A stretch of 64,000 nt of DNA, from assembly GCF_000419765.1 (NCBI RefSeq), contig NZ_ATTQ01000016.1, positions 62,001 to 126,000 on the forward strand, given 5' to 3'. Shown here one piece after another: positions 25,910 to 35,374 of this stretch; position 1 is the first letter of the stretch; every line of letters begins with the position of its first letter. The notes beneath the pieces are model-generated. The model searched no databases and was not told the DNA's origin. It saw nothing but the letters and a program-made list of their open reading frames with translations. The position numbers were made by a program, and so were the translations under genes. This DNA is from Rhizobium mongolense USDA 1844. Lineage in GTDB: Bacteria; Pseudomonadota; Alphaproteobacteria; Rhizobiales; Rhizobiaceae.

Positions 25910-27065
25910 GCCGCTCGATCGCTACCGCCGCATCGTCATCAAGATCGGCTCAGCACTCCTTGTTGACCGCAAGACCGGGCTCCGAAGCGCGTGGCTCGAT
26001 AAAATGTGCGCCGATATTGCCGCACTGAAGGCAAGAGGCGCGGATGTGCTCGTCGTCTCCTCGGGCGCTATCGCGCTTGGCCGCTCTGTGCTGGATCTGC
26101 CTTCTGGTGCGCTGAAACTGGAGGAAAGCCAGGCGGCCGCAGCCGTCGGCCAGATTTCTCTCGCGCGTGCGTGGTCGGAAAGCCTTTCGCGCGATGAGAT
26201 CGTGGCGGGCCAAATCCTGCTGACGCTCGGTGATACTGAAGAACGCCGCCGCTATTTGAACGCCCGCGCCACGATCAACCAGTTGCTGAAGATCGGCGCC
26301 GTTCCGATCATCAATGAGAACGACACCGTCGCGACCAGCGAAATCCGGTATGGTGACAACGATCGCCTCGCGGCCCGTGTCGCAACGATGACGGGCGCCG
26401 ACCTGCTGATCCTTCTATCCGATATTGATGGGCTTTATACGGCGCCGCCGCACCTCGATCCAGAGGCGGAATTCCTCGAGACGATCGCCGAGATTACTCC
26501 GGAGATCGAAGCCATGGCAGGCGGCGCCGCTTCCGAGCTTTCGCGCGGCGGCATGCGCACGAAGATCGACGCCGGCAAGATCGCGACGACGTCGGGCTGC
26601 GCAATGATCATCGCTTCCGGCAAAACGGATAGCCCGCTATCGGCGATTTCGAACGGCGCGCGCTCCTCCTGGTTTGCACCCTCCGGCACCCCCGTAACCG
26701 CGCGCAAGACCTGGATCGCAGGTCAGTTGCAGCCAGCCGGAGAACTGCATGTCGACGACGGCGCCGTGACGGCGCTGGGTGCGGGCAAGAGCCTGCTTCC
26801 CGCCGGCGTTCGCAAGGTGATCGGGCTTTTTAGCCGAGGGGACACCGTGGCAATCATCGGCCCTTCTGGGCGCGAGATCGCCCGCGGCCTTGTCAGCTAC
26901 GACGCAGAAGACGCCCGCCAGATCGTTGGCCGAAAATCAACGGAGATCGAAGCGATCCTCGGTTATCCCGGCCGTACCGCCATGATCCATCGCGACGATA
27001 TGGTGATGACGTCACAGGTAAATTCGAAATCGGAAAGACAGAAGAAGGACACGGCCCATGCTTGA
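25896..27065 (+). CDS. proB: Glutamate 5-kinase
   Basis: A 389-residue enzyme for the first step of proline synthesis, phosphorylating glutamate. The amino-acid kinase domain has VIKIGSALLV, VVSSGAIALG, INENDTVAT and GDNDRLAARVA. The C-terminal third (about residues 280-370) is the RNA-binding-like PUA domain. It overlaps obgE by 14 bases and proA by eight, so the three are one transcription unit. In bacteria ProB is usually feedback-inhibited by proline. Confidence 0.97.
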   Translation: MTTRKPLDRYRRIVIKIGSALLVDRKTGLRSAWLDKMCADIAALKARGADVLVVSSGAIALGRSVLDLPSGALKLEESQAAAAVGQISLARAWSESLSRDEIVAGQILLTLGDTEERRRYLNARATINQLLKIGAVPIINENDTVATSEIRYGDNDRLAARVATMTGADLLILLSDIDGLYTAPPHLDPEAEFLETIAEITPEIEAMAGGAASELSRGGMRTKIDAGKIATTSGCAMIIASGKTDSPLSAISNGARSSWFAPSGTPVTARKTWIAGQLQPAGELHVDDGAVTALGAGKSLLPAGVRKVIGLFSRGDTVAIIGPSGREIARGLVSYDAEDARQIVGRKSTEIEAILGYPGRTAMIHRDDMVMTSQVNSKSERQKKDTAHA

Positions 27066-28341
27066 GACCGTTGTGCACAGCCCTGACATTGACGCGCTGA
27101 TGAACGACATCGGCCGCAAGGCCAAGGCTGCGGCACGACCGTTAGGCTTTGCGTCCACCGAGGCCAAGAACGAGGCGCTGAATGCGATGGCCGACGCGAT
27201 CCTCGCAAGCAAGGAGCACATCCTTGCCGAAAACGCCAAGGATCTGAAGGATGTCGCTGGCACCGATATGCTTGCCTCCTTCATCGACCGCCTGACACTG
27301 AATGACCAGCGCATCACGGAAATGGCGGAAGGCATTCGGGCGATTGCCGCGCTGAAGGACCCGGTCGGCGAAGTGATTGCCGCCTGGGATCGGCCGAACG
27401 GACTGAAGATCGAGCGGGTCCGCACGCCTCTCGGCGTCATCGGCGTCATCTTCGAAAGCCGGCCGAATGTGACGGCAGATGCCGGTGCGCTTTGCCTGAA
27501 GGCAGGCAATGCTGTGATCCTGCGATGCGGTTCGGATTCGCGCCGTTCGTCGCAGGCAATCCATGCCTGCCTCGTTGAAGGGCTGAAGGCAGCCGATCTT
27601 CCGGAGCATGCCATACAGCTCGTTCCGGTTTCGGACCGTGCCGCCGTCGGCGCCATGCTGCGGGGCTTGGAAGGTGCAATCGACGTCATCGTTCCGCGCG
27701 GCGGCAAGAGCCTCGTCGCCCGCGTGCAGAACGAAGCCCGCGTGCCGGTTTTTGCCCACCTCGAAGGTCTTTGCCACATCTATGTAGACAAGTCTGCCGA
27801 TATCGAAATGGCAAAGAGGATTATCGTCAACGCCAAGATGCGCCGCACAGGCATCTGCGGCGCCGTGGAAACCCTGCTTGTCGACGGCGCTGCAATCGGC
27901 ACGCATCTGACACCGCTTCTTAAAGTGCTGGCCGAGGCCGGCTGTGAAATCCGCGCATCCGCCACGGTGTTGAAGGTTGCCCCGGGCATAAAGCCGGCGA
28001 CCGAGGAGGATTGGTCGACCGAATATCTCGATGCAGTTATTTCCGTTGCCGTCGTGGACGGCATTTCCGGCGCGATCGCACATATCCAAAACTATTCGTC
28101 GAACCATACGGAAGCCGTGATCGCGGATGATCCGGCCGTCGTCGAGCGATTCTTCACCGAGATCGATTCGGCCATTTTGCTGCACAACGCTTCCACACAA
28201 TTCGCCGACGGCGGCGAGTTTGGCATGGGTGCGGAAATCGGCATTGCGACGGGCAAGATGCATGCCCGCGGTCCTGTTGGTGTCGAGCAACTTACCTCCT
28301 TCAAATACCGCGTGCGCGGCACCGGACAGACGCGGCCCTGA
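27058..28341 (+). CDS. proA: Glutamate-5-semialdehyde dehydrogenase (gamma-glutamyl phosphate reductase)
   Basis: A 427-residue NADPH-dependent reductase for the second proline step, of the aldehyde dehydrogenase superfamily. VRTPLGVIGVIFESRPNVT, RGGKSLV and the catalytic Cys region MRRTGICGAVETLL are present, along with NHTEAVIADD near the C-terminus. The start overlaps the end of proB, giving translational coupling; ProA and ProB act as a complex that channels the labile intermediate. Confidence 0.97.
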   Translation: MLETVVHSPDIDALMNDIGRKAKAAARPLGFASTEAKNEALNAMADAILASKEHILAENAKDLKDVAGTDMLASFIDRLTLNDQRITEMAEGIRAIAALKDPVGEVIAAWDRPNGLKIERVRTPLGVIGVIFESRPNVTADAGALCLKAGNAVILRCGSDSRRSSQAIHACLVEGLKAADLPEHAIQLVPVSDRAAVGAMLRGLEGAIDVIVPRGGKSLVARVQNEARVPVFAHLEGLCHIYVDKSADIEMAKRIIVNAKMRRTGICGAVETLLVDGAAIGTHLTPLLKVLAEAGCEIRASATVLKVAPGIKPATEEDWSTEYLDAVISVAVVDGISGAIAHIQNYSSNHTEAVIADDPAVVERFFTEIDSAILLHNASTQFADGGEFGMGAEIGIATGKMHARGPVGVEQLTSFKYRVRGTGQTRP

Positions 28342-28378
28342 CGTGACGACAGACGAAATAGATCGTCGCTATCTTCGC

Positions 28379-28963
28379 ATGCCGCACACCGAGCGCGGCA
28401 TGGTCGTCGGTCTTTTCGGCGGTTCCTTTAATCCACCGCACCAGGGGCATGCGCTGGTTGCGGAGATCGCCATACGGCGCCTCGGCCTCGACCAACTTTG
28501 GTGGATGGTGACGCCTGGCAATCCGCTGAAGAACCGCAATCATCTTGCGCCGCTTGCCGAGCGGATCGCACTCAGCGAAGCGATCACAACCGATCCGCAT
28601 ATCAAGGTGACTGCATTCGAGCAGGCATTCGGCGTCAGTTACACGGCAAATACACTTGCAAGGGTAAAGGCGCGCAATCCAAACATCCATTTCATCTGGA
28701 TCATGGGTGCCGACAGCCTGCAGGCCTTCCACAAATGGCAAAAGTGGCAAGAGATCGCCCGCACCTTCCCGATCGCCGTCATCGATCGACCCGGGGCGAC
28801 GCTTTCCTATCTCTCGTCGAAAATGGCAAAGACCTTCGACTTCGCCCGTATCGACGAGGACGATGCCCGCGTGCTCTGGAAAAAATCCGCCCCTGCCTGG
28901 ACCTTTATTCATGGCCCGCGATCGGCATTGAGTTCGACCGCTATTCGCAAAGCGGCTGAGTAG
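28379..28963 (+). CDS. nadD: Nicotinate-nucleotide adenylyltransferase
   Basis: A 194-residue enzyme that makes deamido-NAD from nicotinate mononucleotide and ATP. The nucleotidyl transferase motif GGSFNPPHQGH is intact. LWWMVTPGNPLK, FIWIMGADSLQAFHKWQKW and the C-terminal SSTAIR (ISSTxIR motif) follow. The ATG at 28379 gives the usual length; a GTG at 28343, two bases after proA, would add 12 residues. It is the last gene of the obgE-proBA run, whereas rsfS, its usual neighbour, is displaced about 7 kb downstream. Confidence 0.94.
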   Translation: MPHTERGMVVGLFGGSFNPPHQGHALVAEIAIRRLGLDQLWWMVTPGNPLKNRNHLAPLAERIALSEAITTDPHIKVTAFEQAFGVSYTANTLARVKARNPNIHFIWIMGADSLQAFHKWQKWQEIARTFPIAVIDRPGATLSYLSSKMAKTFDFARIDEDDARVLWKKSAPAWTFIHGPRSALSSTAIRKAAE

Positions 28964-28987
28964 CGGCAATTTCAGGAAGGTTGACAA

Positions 28988-29105
28988 ATGAAAAGCCCGA
29001 CGGGGGAGGATCCGTCGGGCTTTATAAACTTGATCGACAGCTGGGAGGAGGAGTGCTGCCGACCCATATCTAACGGCTTTGGGAGGAGGAGATCGCCGTT
29101 TCGAT
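28988..29105 (-). ncRNA. Trans-acting small RNA with anti-Shine-Dalgarno loops (alpha-r14 / NfeR1 / cuckoo family)
   Basis: Read on the minus strand, about 115 bases fold into three consecutive hairpins. Hairpin 1 (29072-29100) has an AACGGC/GCCGTT stem; hairpin 2 (29035-29061) has a CGGCAGC/GCTGTCG stem with one G-T pair. Both expose the same loop 11-mer, CTCCTCCTCCC, the complement of a ribosome-binding site. Hairpin 3 (28992-29023) is a strong terminator, GCCCGACGG/CCGTCGGGC then TTTT, with TCCTCCC in its loop. This architecture matches the rhizobial sRNA family named alpha-r14, NfeR1 or cuckoo, which pairs with messenger Shine-Dalgarno regions, often of ABC transporter genes. The 5' end is estimated from the first stem; no clear promoter was assigned. 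The terminator may also serve nadD. Confidence 0.82.
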
Positions 29106-29577
29106 AAGTATGTTTTATCATAACTTCGGAAATCTGTAATATCGTATATTGCATTGCAGCAATGCGATGTGCGCAAGGCTTCTCGAATCCATACCGCGGT
29201 GTTGCCGCTTTTTGCGGCATTTCAATTAGCGGCAGGCGCTCATCTCTGAGTGGATCATCGATCGAAAGCCATCAGGTCAGATGCCTTGGCGTCACACGCT
29301 GATGATACGTGATACCGATGAAATCGCAGCGGCAACATAGCCCCTGAATATTAAAGGGGCACGGACATTAGCAAGATCAAACGGCGAACGAGCGCAAGTT
29401 CTCTGGCGGAGATTGGTTGCGTCCCACAGGCAAGGTCGTAGAAGGGTGGGGCAGCGGAAGTCCCGATCCGTCCCTTCAACTGCGAAAACGCACCACACAC
29501 TGACGGCACTGCAATAGACATGGAAGCAAGACGCCATTAAAATTTGACTAATGGGTGCTAGAAAGGCGCCTTTGCAT
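29106..29577. other. Intergenic region between sRNA and adenylate cyclase gene
   Basis: An AT-richer stretch (about 29105-29170) should hold the promoter of the minus-strand sRNA. The rest leads into the cyclase gene. No reading frame with ribosome site or other structured RNA was recognised. Confidence 0.4.
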
Positions 29578-31338
29578 ATGGCCAACGAATCCATCAGACG
29601 CAGGCTTGCTGCCATTTTGGCCGCTGACGTTGTCGGTTACAGCCGGCTCATGGAGCGGGACGAAAAAAGCACCCACACGCTGCTCATGGCGCGGTGGAAA
29701 GAGGTGCTGGAGCCGCTCGTCGCAATCCATCAGGGCCGCGTCTTCAAGAGGACTGGCGACGGTGTGCTTGTCGAATTCGGCAGCGCCGTCAACGCGGTCG
29801 AATGCGCCGCAGCACTTCAGCAGGCGATGGAGGCCGCGAACAGCGACATGCCGGAAGAGCAGGCTATCGTGCTTCGTGTCGGTGTTAACCTCGGCGACAT
29901 CATGGTCGAGGACAGCGATCTATATGGCGATGGGGTCAATGTGGCTACCCGTATCGAAGCGCTTGCCGATCCCGGCGGCATGGCAATTTCGGATGGAATT
30001 CATGAATATATGCACGGTCGCATCGGCCTCGAGTTCATCGACCGCGGTTATCACGAGGTCAAGAACATCGAACGCCCGGTGCACATCTGGACCTGGTCGC
30101 CGAACGACCGCACGAGTCCCATCAAGACCGCTGTCGAAACCCCGCCGCAGCTTCCAAAGAAGCCATCGATAGCCGTTCTGCCGTTTGATAACATGTCCGG
30201 CGATCCGGAACAGGGATATTTCGCCGATGGCATCACCGAGGACATCATCACCGATCTTTCAAAGGTTTCCGGCCTCTTCGTGATCGCCCGCAATTCCTCG
30301 TTCGCCTACAAGGGAAAGACGCCGGACATCCGCAAGGTGAGCCGGGAACTCGGCGTCCGCTACGTCCTGGAAGGCAGCGTGCGCAGGGCCGCCGACCGAA
30401 TCCGCATCAACGCCCAGATGATCGACGGCACGACCGGCGGTCATCTGTGGGCCGAGCGCTACGATCGCGGGCTTGAAGATATCTTCGCGGTTCAGGACGA
30501 AGTCACCCGCACTATCGTTGACGCGCTCAGAGTGAAGCTGACGGCCGGCGAAGAGGAACGGCGCGAGAGCCGCAGCAAGGTCGATCCGGAAGCCTATGAC
30601 CTGCTCGTCCGCTCGCGTCAGATCACCCTGCAGTTCAACGCCGTGTCGTCCATGGAGGCGCGCAGCATGCTGCAGCGCGCCATCGCGATCGATCCGGGAC
30701 TGGCGGCTGCCTATGCTTCGCTTTCGATCATCGCCTTAACCGACTTCATCAACCTGTGGAACGGCGCGACGCCTGACAATCTCACACAGGCGCTCGAGCT
30801 GGCCGAAAAGGCAATCGATACGGACGATACCGAGCCGCAAGGCCATTTCACGCTCGCGCTTGCCCTTTCCTGGATGCGGCGTCTGGACGAGGCGGAGCGT
30901 CCTGCAGAGCGGGCGATCGAACTCGACCCCAATTCGGCCAACGCCTATACCGCACTTGGCACTATAAGAGATTTCCAGGGTCGGCACGAAGACGCCCTGG
31001 CGTTGTATACACGAGCGCACCGGCTTGACCCGCAATTCGACCTGTCGCTGCATTTCCTGGGGAGAGCTCTATTGAGCCTCGGGCGCTTTGACGAGGCCGA
31101 GATCGCCTTCACGCGTCGGCTGACGCTTGCGCCGCGATCGGACATGACGCGCTTCTATCTCGCCTGCCTCTATGGTCGCACCGGGCGCCACGAAGAAGCG
31201 CGGCGCTATTGGCGGGAGATACTGGAGATTAACCCGAACTTTTCTGTCGATCACCTCAAGAGGACTTTACCCTACCGGGATCCCGATCTGCTCGATCGGC
31301 TGGTGGACGGACTCCGCGGGGCCGGAGTCTCCATCTAA
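29578..31338 (+). CDS. Class III adenylate/guanylate cyclase with TPR repeats
   Basis: A 586-residue protein with three parts. Residues 1-165 are a class III cyclase homology domain: AAILAADVVGYSRLM, TGDGVLVEF and VNVATRIEALA, with metal-binding Asp residues present. Residues 190-330 form the TolB-N-like domain common in rhizobial cyclases (IAVLPFDNMSGD, ELGVRYVLEGSVRR). From about 340 there are five or more TPR repeats, such as AYASLSIIALTD and AYTALGTIRDFQGRHEDAL. It should make cAMP in response to protein contacts through the TPRs. Start at 29578 fits the family; an ATG at 29551 is possible. Rhizobia carry many such paralogues. Confidence 0.9.
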   Translation: MANESIRRRLAAILAADVVGYSRLMERDEKSTHTLLMARWKEVLEPLVAIHQGRVFKRTGDGVLVEFGSAVNAVECAAALQQAMEAANSDMPEEQAIVLRVGVNLGDIMVEDSDLYGDGVNVATRIEALADPGGMAISDGIHEYMHGRIGLEFIDRGYHEVKNIERPVHIWTWSPNDRTSPIKTAVETPPQLPKKPSIAVLPFDNMSGDPEQGYFADGITEDIITDLSKVSGLFVIARNSSFAYKGKTPDIRKVSRELGVRYVLEGSVRRAADRIRINAQMIDGTTGGHLWAERYDRGLEDIFAVQDEVTRTIVDALRVKLTAGEEERRESRSKVDPEAYDLLVRSRQITLQFNAVSSMEARSMLQRAIAIDPGLAAAYASLSIIALTDFINLWNGATPDNLTQALELAEKAIDTDDTEPQGHFTLALALSWMRRLDEAERPAERAIELDPNSANAYTALGTIRDFQGRHEDALALYTRAHRLDPQFDLSLHFLGRALLSLGRFDEAEIAFTRRLTLAPRSDMTRFYLACLYGRTGRHEEARRYWREILEINPNFSVDHLKRTLPYRDPDLLDRLVDGLRGAGVSI

Positions 31339-31980
31339 AATCAAACGGGACAGACATGCGTCCTCCGCTGCTTTGAAAGGCAAAATTCCATCGTTTCCCA
31401 GACCATTCGCCAACGAAAAGTCCTCGATCGGGCAAATTATTCCTCCTTGAGGGCAGCTTCGGATCGATTCCTGACCGGGTATTGTCAGATGTCTCTTCAG
31501 GGTGGAAAGCTCACAAGAACTGCCGTCGATTGGAACGGCCAACGAGCGCCCAAAAGCAGATCTTGGACCAAGCGTTCAGAGCCCTCGCTCCATCCGATGC
31601 CGCACCTGGTGTTTTCCGCCATATCTCGCAGGGGGTCGAACTCTGCACTACTTGGAACCCCTCGCGCTCCCTAAAAGCGCCGACAAGCCTGCGCCCGGAC
31701 CTCCTTCGGCTTCAATGGAGGCTTACCGATCATGCGGCCTGAGTTCCAGCTAGACATAGCCTTTCTCCCAAGAGCCACCCTCCACTGCCGCAGCGCTCAA
31801 CCTTCAAGCCGCCCAATGGTAATCCTCCTGGCAGTGACCTATCCGTGGTTATCTGCCGTACGTCTATCGGAACGTGCAGGCGCCAGACATCCTTGCATGC
31901 AGATCGCCCGCATGACGGCAGCGACGCCTCGGGGCTTCCCTCTTTAGAGCCGCCGTTGCCCACTTCGGCGCGTCGCCTCC
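31339..31980. other. Gene-poor region, 640 bases
   Basis: No supported gene on either strand. Several short overlapping plus-strand frames of 75-92 codons occur between 31172 and 31950, but none has a good ribosome site or recognisable motif. This may be decayed sequence. Confidence 0.4.
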
Positions 31981-32403
31981 TTACGAGGTCATCAAATCGA
32001 TGACACGCATGATCGCGACCGCACTGCTCGTGTTCTGGGTACCTTCGGTCGTATTCCCTTTAGCGCAGGTCCAAACGTCGCCCTTCTTGACCGTGAACTT
32101 CTTTTCGTTCTGAACGACCGAAAGTTCTCCCTCAGTCATGTGGCAGAGCATGTCATTCGCCATCATATTGTCCGGCGTCTTCGCGCCGGGTTGGATAACG
32201 ACATCGCGCAGCTTGACCATCGCATAAGCTGGGATGACCGAAGCCCGCTCACCATGCGTTATCTCCCTGACACCCGGCGCGAGCTCCTTGCCCTCGTCAC
32301 TGCCGGAAGTCTGGGCGGCAGCAGGTGTCGCCCAGGCGATCAGAGGCGTTGCGGCCGCTGTAAGGCCGAGTGCGATTGTGGATCTACGATTGATGGCTTC
32401 CAT
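31981..32403 (-). CDS. Exported cupin-like protein
   Basis: A 140-residue protein with a Tat-like signal (NRRSTIALGLTAAATPLIAWATPAAAQ) and a small beta-rich C-terminal part. MLCHMTEGELSVVQNEKKFTVKKGDVWTCAKG matches the second half of a cupin barrel (G-x5-6-G-x-V type turn). The ATG at 32403 has GGGAGGAAG upstream, which rules out the longer start at 32421. It probably folds in the cytoplasm and is exported to the periplasm; ligand unknown. Divergent from the molybdate operon. Confidence 0.75.
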   Translation of the reverse strand: MEAINRRSTIALGLTAAATPLIAWATPAAAQTSGSDEGKELAPGVREITHGERASVIPAYAMVKLRDVVIQPGAKTPDNMMANDMLCHMTEGELSVVQNEKKFTVKKGDVWTCAKGNTTEGTQNTSSAVAIMRVIDLMTS

Positions 32404-32767
32404 TGCTTCCTCCCTAACCAACTTGTTCTGAAAAGTGGCAACCCATCAGTGTTGAGCCGCTGTGGTTGAGAGTCAACTGGGGCACTTTCTGTCTCGCCCA
32501 CGCCGTTGGGTCGCGAGTCGCTCCGAGAGGTCGACAACCGCTGGGGTCCTCGTGCGAGGCGCGTTCGCACCGGCCGAGCGTCAACTAAAATCACGCCCTC
32601 GCCCCCGCAGGAAAACTGCAAACCCGACCGTTGTACTGCGGCAAGCTGCCGTCCGTCTGGCCGATTTCAAACAATCTGGAAGCCGATATATTCCTCAACA
32701 CATATCCCTAGCCAATTCTATCGATATCGATATATTCCGCTGAATATTTCGAAGGAGAATTGAAGAC
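32404..32767. other. Divergent promoter region cupin / modA
   Basis: These 364 bases contain the ModE-type palindrome at 32728-32751 and, just before it, ATCGATATCGAT (about 32719-32730). The rest shows no gene or structured RNA that I can support. Confidence 0.45.
32728..32751. promoter_or_regulatory. Putative ModE binding site (Mo-box) upstream of modA
   Basis: CGATATATT and AATATTTCG form an imperfect inverted repeat with a six-base spacer, 16 bases before modA. This resembles the Mo-boxes (CGNTATAT...ATATANCG type) bound by ModE/MopA regulators in alphaproteobacteria. Its overlap with the likely promoter suggests repression of modABC when molybdate is plentiful. A modE gene lies at the end of the same cluster. 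Confidence 0.6.
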
Positions 32768-33562
32768 ATGCATAATCGCCGGCAGTGGATGAAACGCGTC
32801 GTCGGGATGTTTTCCGTGGCCTGGATTGGCGCTGCCGGGCTGCTGCCGCAGCCAGCAGGCGCCACAGATAGAATTACCGTCTTTGCGGCGGCGAGCCTCA
32901 AGAATGCGCTTGATGCCGCAGATGCAGCCTGGGCACAGGAAAGCGGCAAGGAAGCCGTTGCTTCCTATGCAGCGAGCTCCGCACTCGCCAAGCAGATCGA
33001 AAGTGGCGCGCCAGCCGACATCTTCATCCCCGCCGACCTCGACTGGATGGATTACATCGCCAAGAAAGGCCTGATCAGGGACGACACCCGCGCAGACTTC
33101 CTTGGCAACCGCATCGTGCTGGTGACTGCCAACGATAAGGCAAAGCAGGTCGATATCAAGCCGGGTTTCGATCTTTCCGGTCTTCTTGGCGATGGCAGGC
33201 TCGCCATGGGAGAAGTGACATCCGTCCCCGCCGGCAAATATGGCAAGGCCGCGCTCGAAAAGCTCGGCGTCTGGACATCGGTGGAGCCGAAGATTGCCGG
33301 TGCGCAAAGCGTGCGTGCTGCTCTTGCGCTCGTCTCCCGCGGCGAAGCGCCTTATGGCATCGTCTATCAGACAGATGCGGCGGCAGATGAAGGCGTCGCA
33401 ATCGTCGGGATGTTTCCAGCCGATTCGCATCCGCCGATCATTTACCCCATCGCGCTGCTTGCCGCCAGCAAGAACCCGGACGCGGTTGCCTATCTAAAGT
33501 TTCTAAAGTCGGATAAGGCCGCCCCTTTCTTTACTGCGCAGGGCTTTACGATCCTGAAGTGA
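32768..33562 (+). CDS. modA: Molybdate-binding periplasmic protein
   Basis: A 264-residue binding protein for molybdate import, with a signal peptide (hydrophobic MFSVAWIGAAGLL, cleavage near GATDR). Family motifs: VFAAASLKNALD, YAASSALAKQIESGAPADIFIPAD, and GIVYQTDA. ATCGAAGGAGAATTGAAG gives the ribosome site. It begins the modABC operon downstream of a Mo-box. Molybdenum is needed for nitrate reductase and, in symbiotic rhizobia, nitrogenase. Confidence 0.95.
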   Translation: MHNRRQWMKRVVGMFSVAWIGAAGLLPQPAGATDRITVFAAASLKNALDAADAAWAQESGKEAVASYAASSALAKQIESGAPADIFIPADLDWMDYIAKKGLIRDDTRADFLGNRIVLVTANDKAKQVDIKPGFDLSGLLGDGRLAMGEVTSVPAGKYGKAALEKLGVWTSVEPKIAGAQSVRAALALVSRGEAPYGIVYQTDAAADEGVAIVGMFPADSHPPIIYPIALLAASKNPDAVAYLKFLKSDKAAPFFTAQGFTILK

Positions 33563-33611
33563 ATAGGGATTTTATCTGCAGCTTCGAATCGATCTATCGG
33601 AGATACCCAAC

Positions 33612-34310
33612 TTGGATCTTGGCCTGAGCAATGATGAGTGGACGGCGATCTTGCTCAGCCTGCGGGTTTCTGTTGTCGCCATGTTCGCGAGCCTGCCTTT
33701 CGGCATTGCGGTTGCGCTGCTTCTTGCCCGCGGCCGCTTCTATGGCAAGGCTGTTGTCAATGGCATCGTTCATCTGCCGCTGATCCTTCCGCCGGTCGTC
33801 ACCGGTTTCATTCTTCTGATCGTCTTCGGACGCAGGGGACCGATCGGCAGCTTGCTGGATCAATATTTCGGGATCGTCTTTTCCTTCCGTTGGACGGGCG
33901 CAGCTCTCGCCTGTGCGGTCATGGGGTTCCCGCTGATGGTCCGAAGCATACGGCTTTCGATCGAAGCGATCGACCGCAGGATCGAGGAAGCGGCAGGCAC
34001 CCTTGGCGCGAGCCCGCTATGGGTGTTCCTCACCGTCACGCTGCCGCTGACGACACCTGGAATCATCGTTGGGATGATCCTCTCCTTTGCCAAGGCCATG
34101 GGCGAATTTGGCGCAACCATCACTTTCGTATCGAACATCCCGGGCGAGACTCAGACGCTGTCGTCCGCCATCTACACATTCACCCAGGTCCCAGGTGGCG
34201 ATGCCGGCGCTATGCGCCTTACCCTGGTTGCTATCGTCATCTCCATGGCAGCGCTGCTTGCGTCTGAATTCATGGCGCATCTCGCGGGCCGGAGGATAGA
34301 CCCGGAATGA
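33612..34310 (+). CDS. modB: Molybdate ABC transporter permease
   Basis: A 232-residue inner-membrane permease with about five or six spans and the EAA loop EEAAGTLGASPLWVF that contacts ModC. LPLILPPVVTGFILL and FAKAMGEFGATITFVSNIPGETQTL are typical ModB segments. The start is the TTG at 33612 with CGGAGA a few bases upstream. Its end overlaps modC by four bases. Confidence 0.94.
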   Translation: MDLGLSNDEWTAILLSLRVSVVAMFASLPFGIAVALLLARGRFYGKAVVNGIVHLPLILPPVVTGFILLIVFGRRGPIGSLLDQYFGIVFSFRWTGAALACAVMGFPLMVRSIRLSIEAIDRRIEEAAGTLGASPLWVFLTVTLPLTTPGIIVGMILSFAKAMGEFGATITFVSNIPGETQTLSSAIYTFTQVPGGDAGAMRLTLVAIVISMAALLASEFMAHLAGRRIDPE

Positions 34311-35374
34311 CGCTCACCATCGAAACCAGGCACCGCTTCGGCGCCTTCACCCTTGATGCAGCCTTTACCTCCGAAGTCGGCGTGACCGCCCTCTTCGGCC
34401 GGTCCGGTTCGGGCAAGACCTCGATGATCCGCATCATTGCCGGCCTCGTCCGACCGGATGAAGGCCGGGTTCTCCTCGACGGTACGCCACTCACCGACAC
34501 GGCCAAAGGCATCTTTGTTCCCCGCCATCGCCGCCGTTTCGGCTATGTCTTCCAGGATGGCAGGCTCTTCCCGCACTTGAGCGTTCGAAAGAACCTCTCC
34601 TATGGAAGCTGGTTCGCGCCGAAGGCTTCGCCAACCGGAAACTTTGACCACATCGTCGACCTGCTCGGTATCGAAAACCTGCTCGATCGGAGCCCTTCCA
34701 ATCTCTCAGGCGGAGAAAAGCAACGGGTGGCGATCGGCCGTGCGCTGCTTTCCTCTCCGCGTCTTTTGCTGATGGACGAACCGCTCGCAGCGCTTGACGA
34801 GGCCCGCAAAGCCGAGATCCTGCCTTATCTCGAACGCCTGCGTGACGAGACGCAGATTCCGATCGTCTATGTCAGCCATTCGATCTTCGAAGTGGCGCGC
34901 CTCGCCAATCAGGTCGTCGTGATGCGCGATGGCAAGGTTGAGGCGGCAGGCAGCGCGACCGATGTGCTGAGCCGTCCTTCGGCGGCCGAAGACCGGCGCG
35001 AAGCAGGCGCCCTTCTGGAAGGCGTTGTCGAAAGCTTCGATGAAAAACATCGCCTTGCGACGCTCGCATTGAAGACGTCCCGCCTTTATGTACCGGGTGC
35101 CACGGTGCCGCCGGGCAAGCGCGTTCGCGTCCACATTCCTTCCCGCGATGTCATGCTGGCGACCATCAGGCCGGAAGGTTTAAGCGCGTTGAATATTATC
35201 GACGGCATCGTCCGACAGATATCGCCTGCGGAAGACGGAACGGTCGAGGTCCAGATCGACTGCGGCGGCAATATCATCCTGTCGCGTATCACGGCACTGT
35301 CGGTTGAGAGGCTCGATCTTGTGCCCAACAAGCCTGTCTTCGCTGTCATCAAGACAGTCGCGCTGCAGCCTTGA
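34307..35374 (+). CDS. modC: Molybdate ABC transporter ATP-binding protein
   Basis: A 355-residue ATPase that powers molybdate uptake. It has Walker A (GRSGSGKTS), LSGGEKQRVAIGRALL and LLMDEPLAALD. From about residue 290 a molybdate-binding TOBE domain follows (LSALNIIDGIVRQISP). Translationally coupled to modB by ATGA. Its stop abuts the stop of the convergent modE gene with no gap, so the two transcripts overlap at the ends. Confidence 0.95.
   Translation: MTLTIETRHRFGAFTLDAAFTSEVGVTALFGRSGSGKTSMIRIIAGLVRPDEGRVLLDGTPLTDTAKGIFVPRHRRRFGYVFQDGRLFPHLSVRKNLSYGSWFAPKASPTGNFDHIVDLLGIENLLDRSPSNLSGGEKQRVAIGRALLSSPRLLLMDEPLAALDEARKAEILPYLERLRDETQIPIVYVSHSIFEVARLANQVVVMRDGKVEAAGSATDVLSRPSAAEDRREAGALLEGVVESFDEKHRLATLALKTSRLYVPGATVPPGKRVRVHIPSRDVMLATIRPEGLSALNIIDGIVRQISPAEDGTVEVQIDCGGNIILSRITALSVERLDLVPNKPVFAVIKTVALQP

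Noticed and set aside
28301..29176. 291-codon minus-strand frame opposite nadD
   Set aside because: It runs antisense over nadD and through the sRNA and its terminator. NadD motifs on the plus strand are intact.
31447..31753. Three overlapping plus-strand frames of 75-86 codons
   Set aside because: They lie in different frames in the same interval without good ribosome sites or families. The interval is better described as gene-poor.
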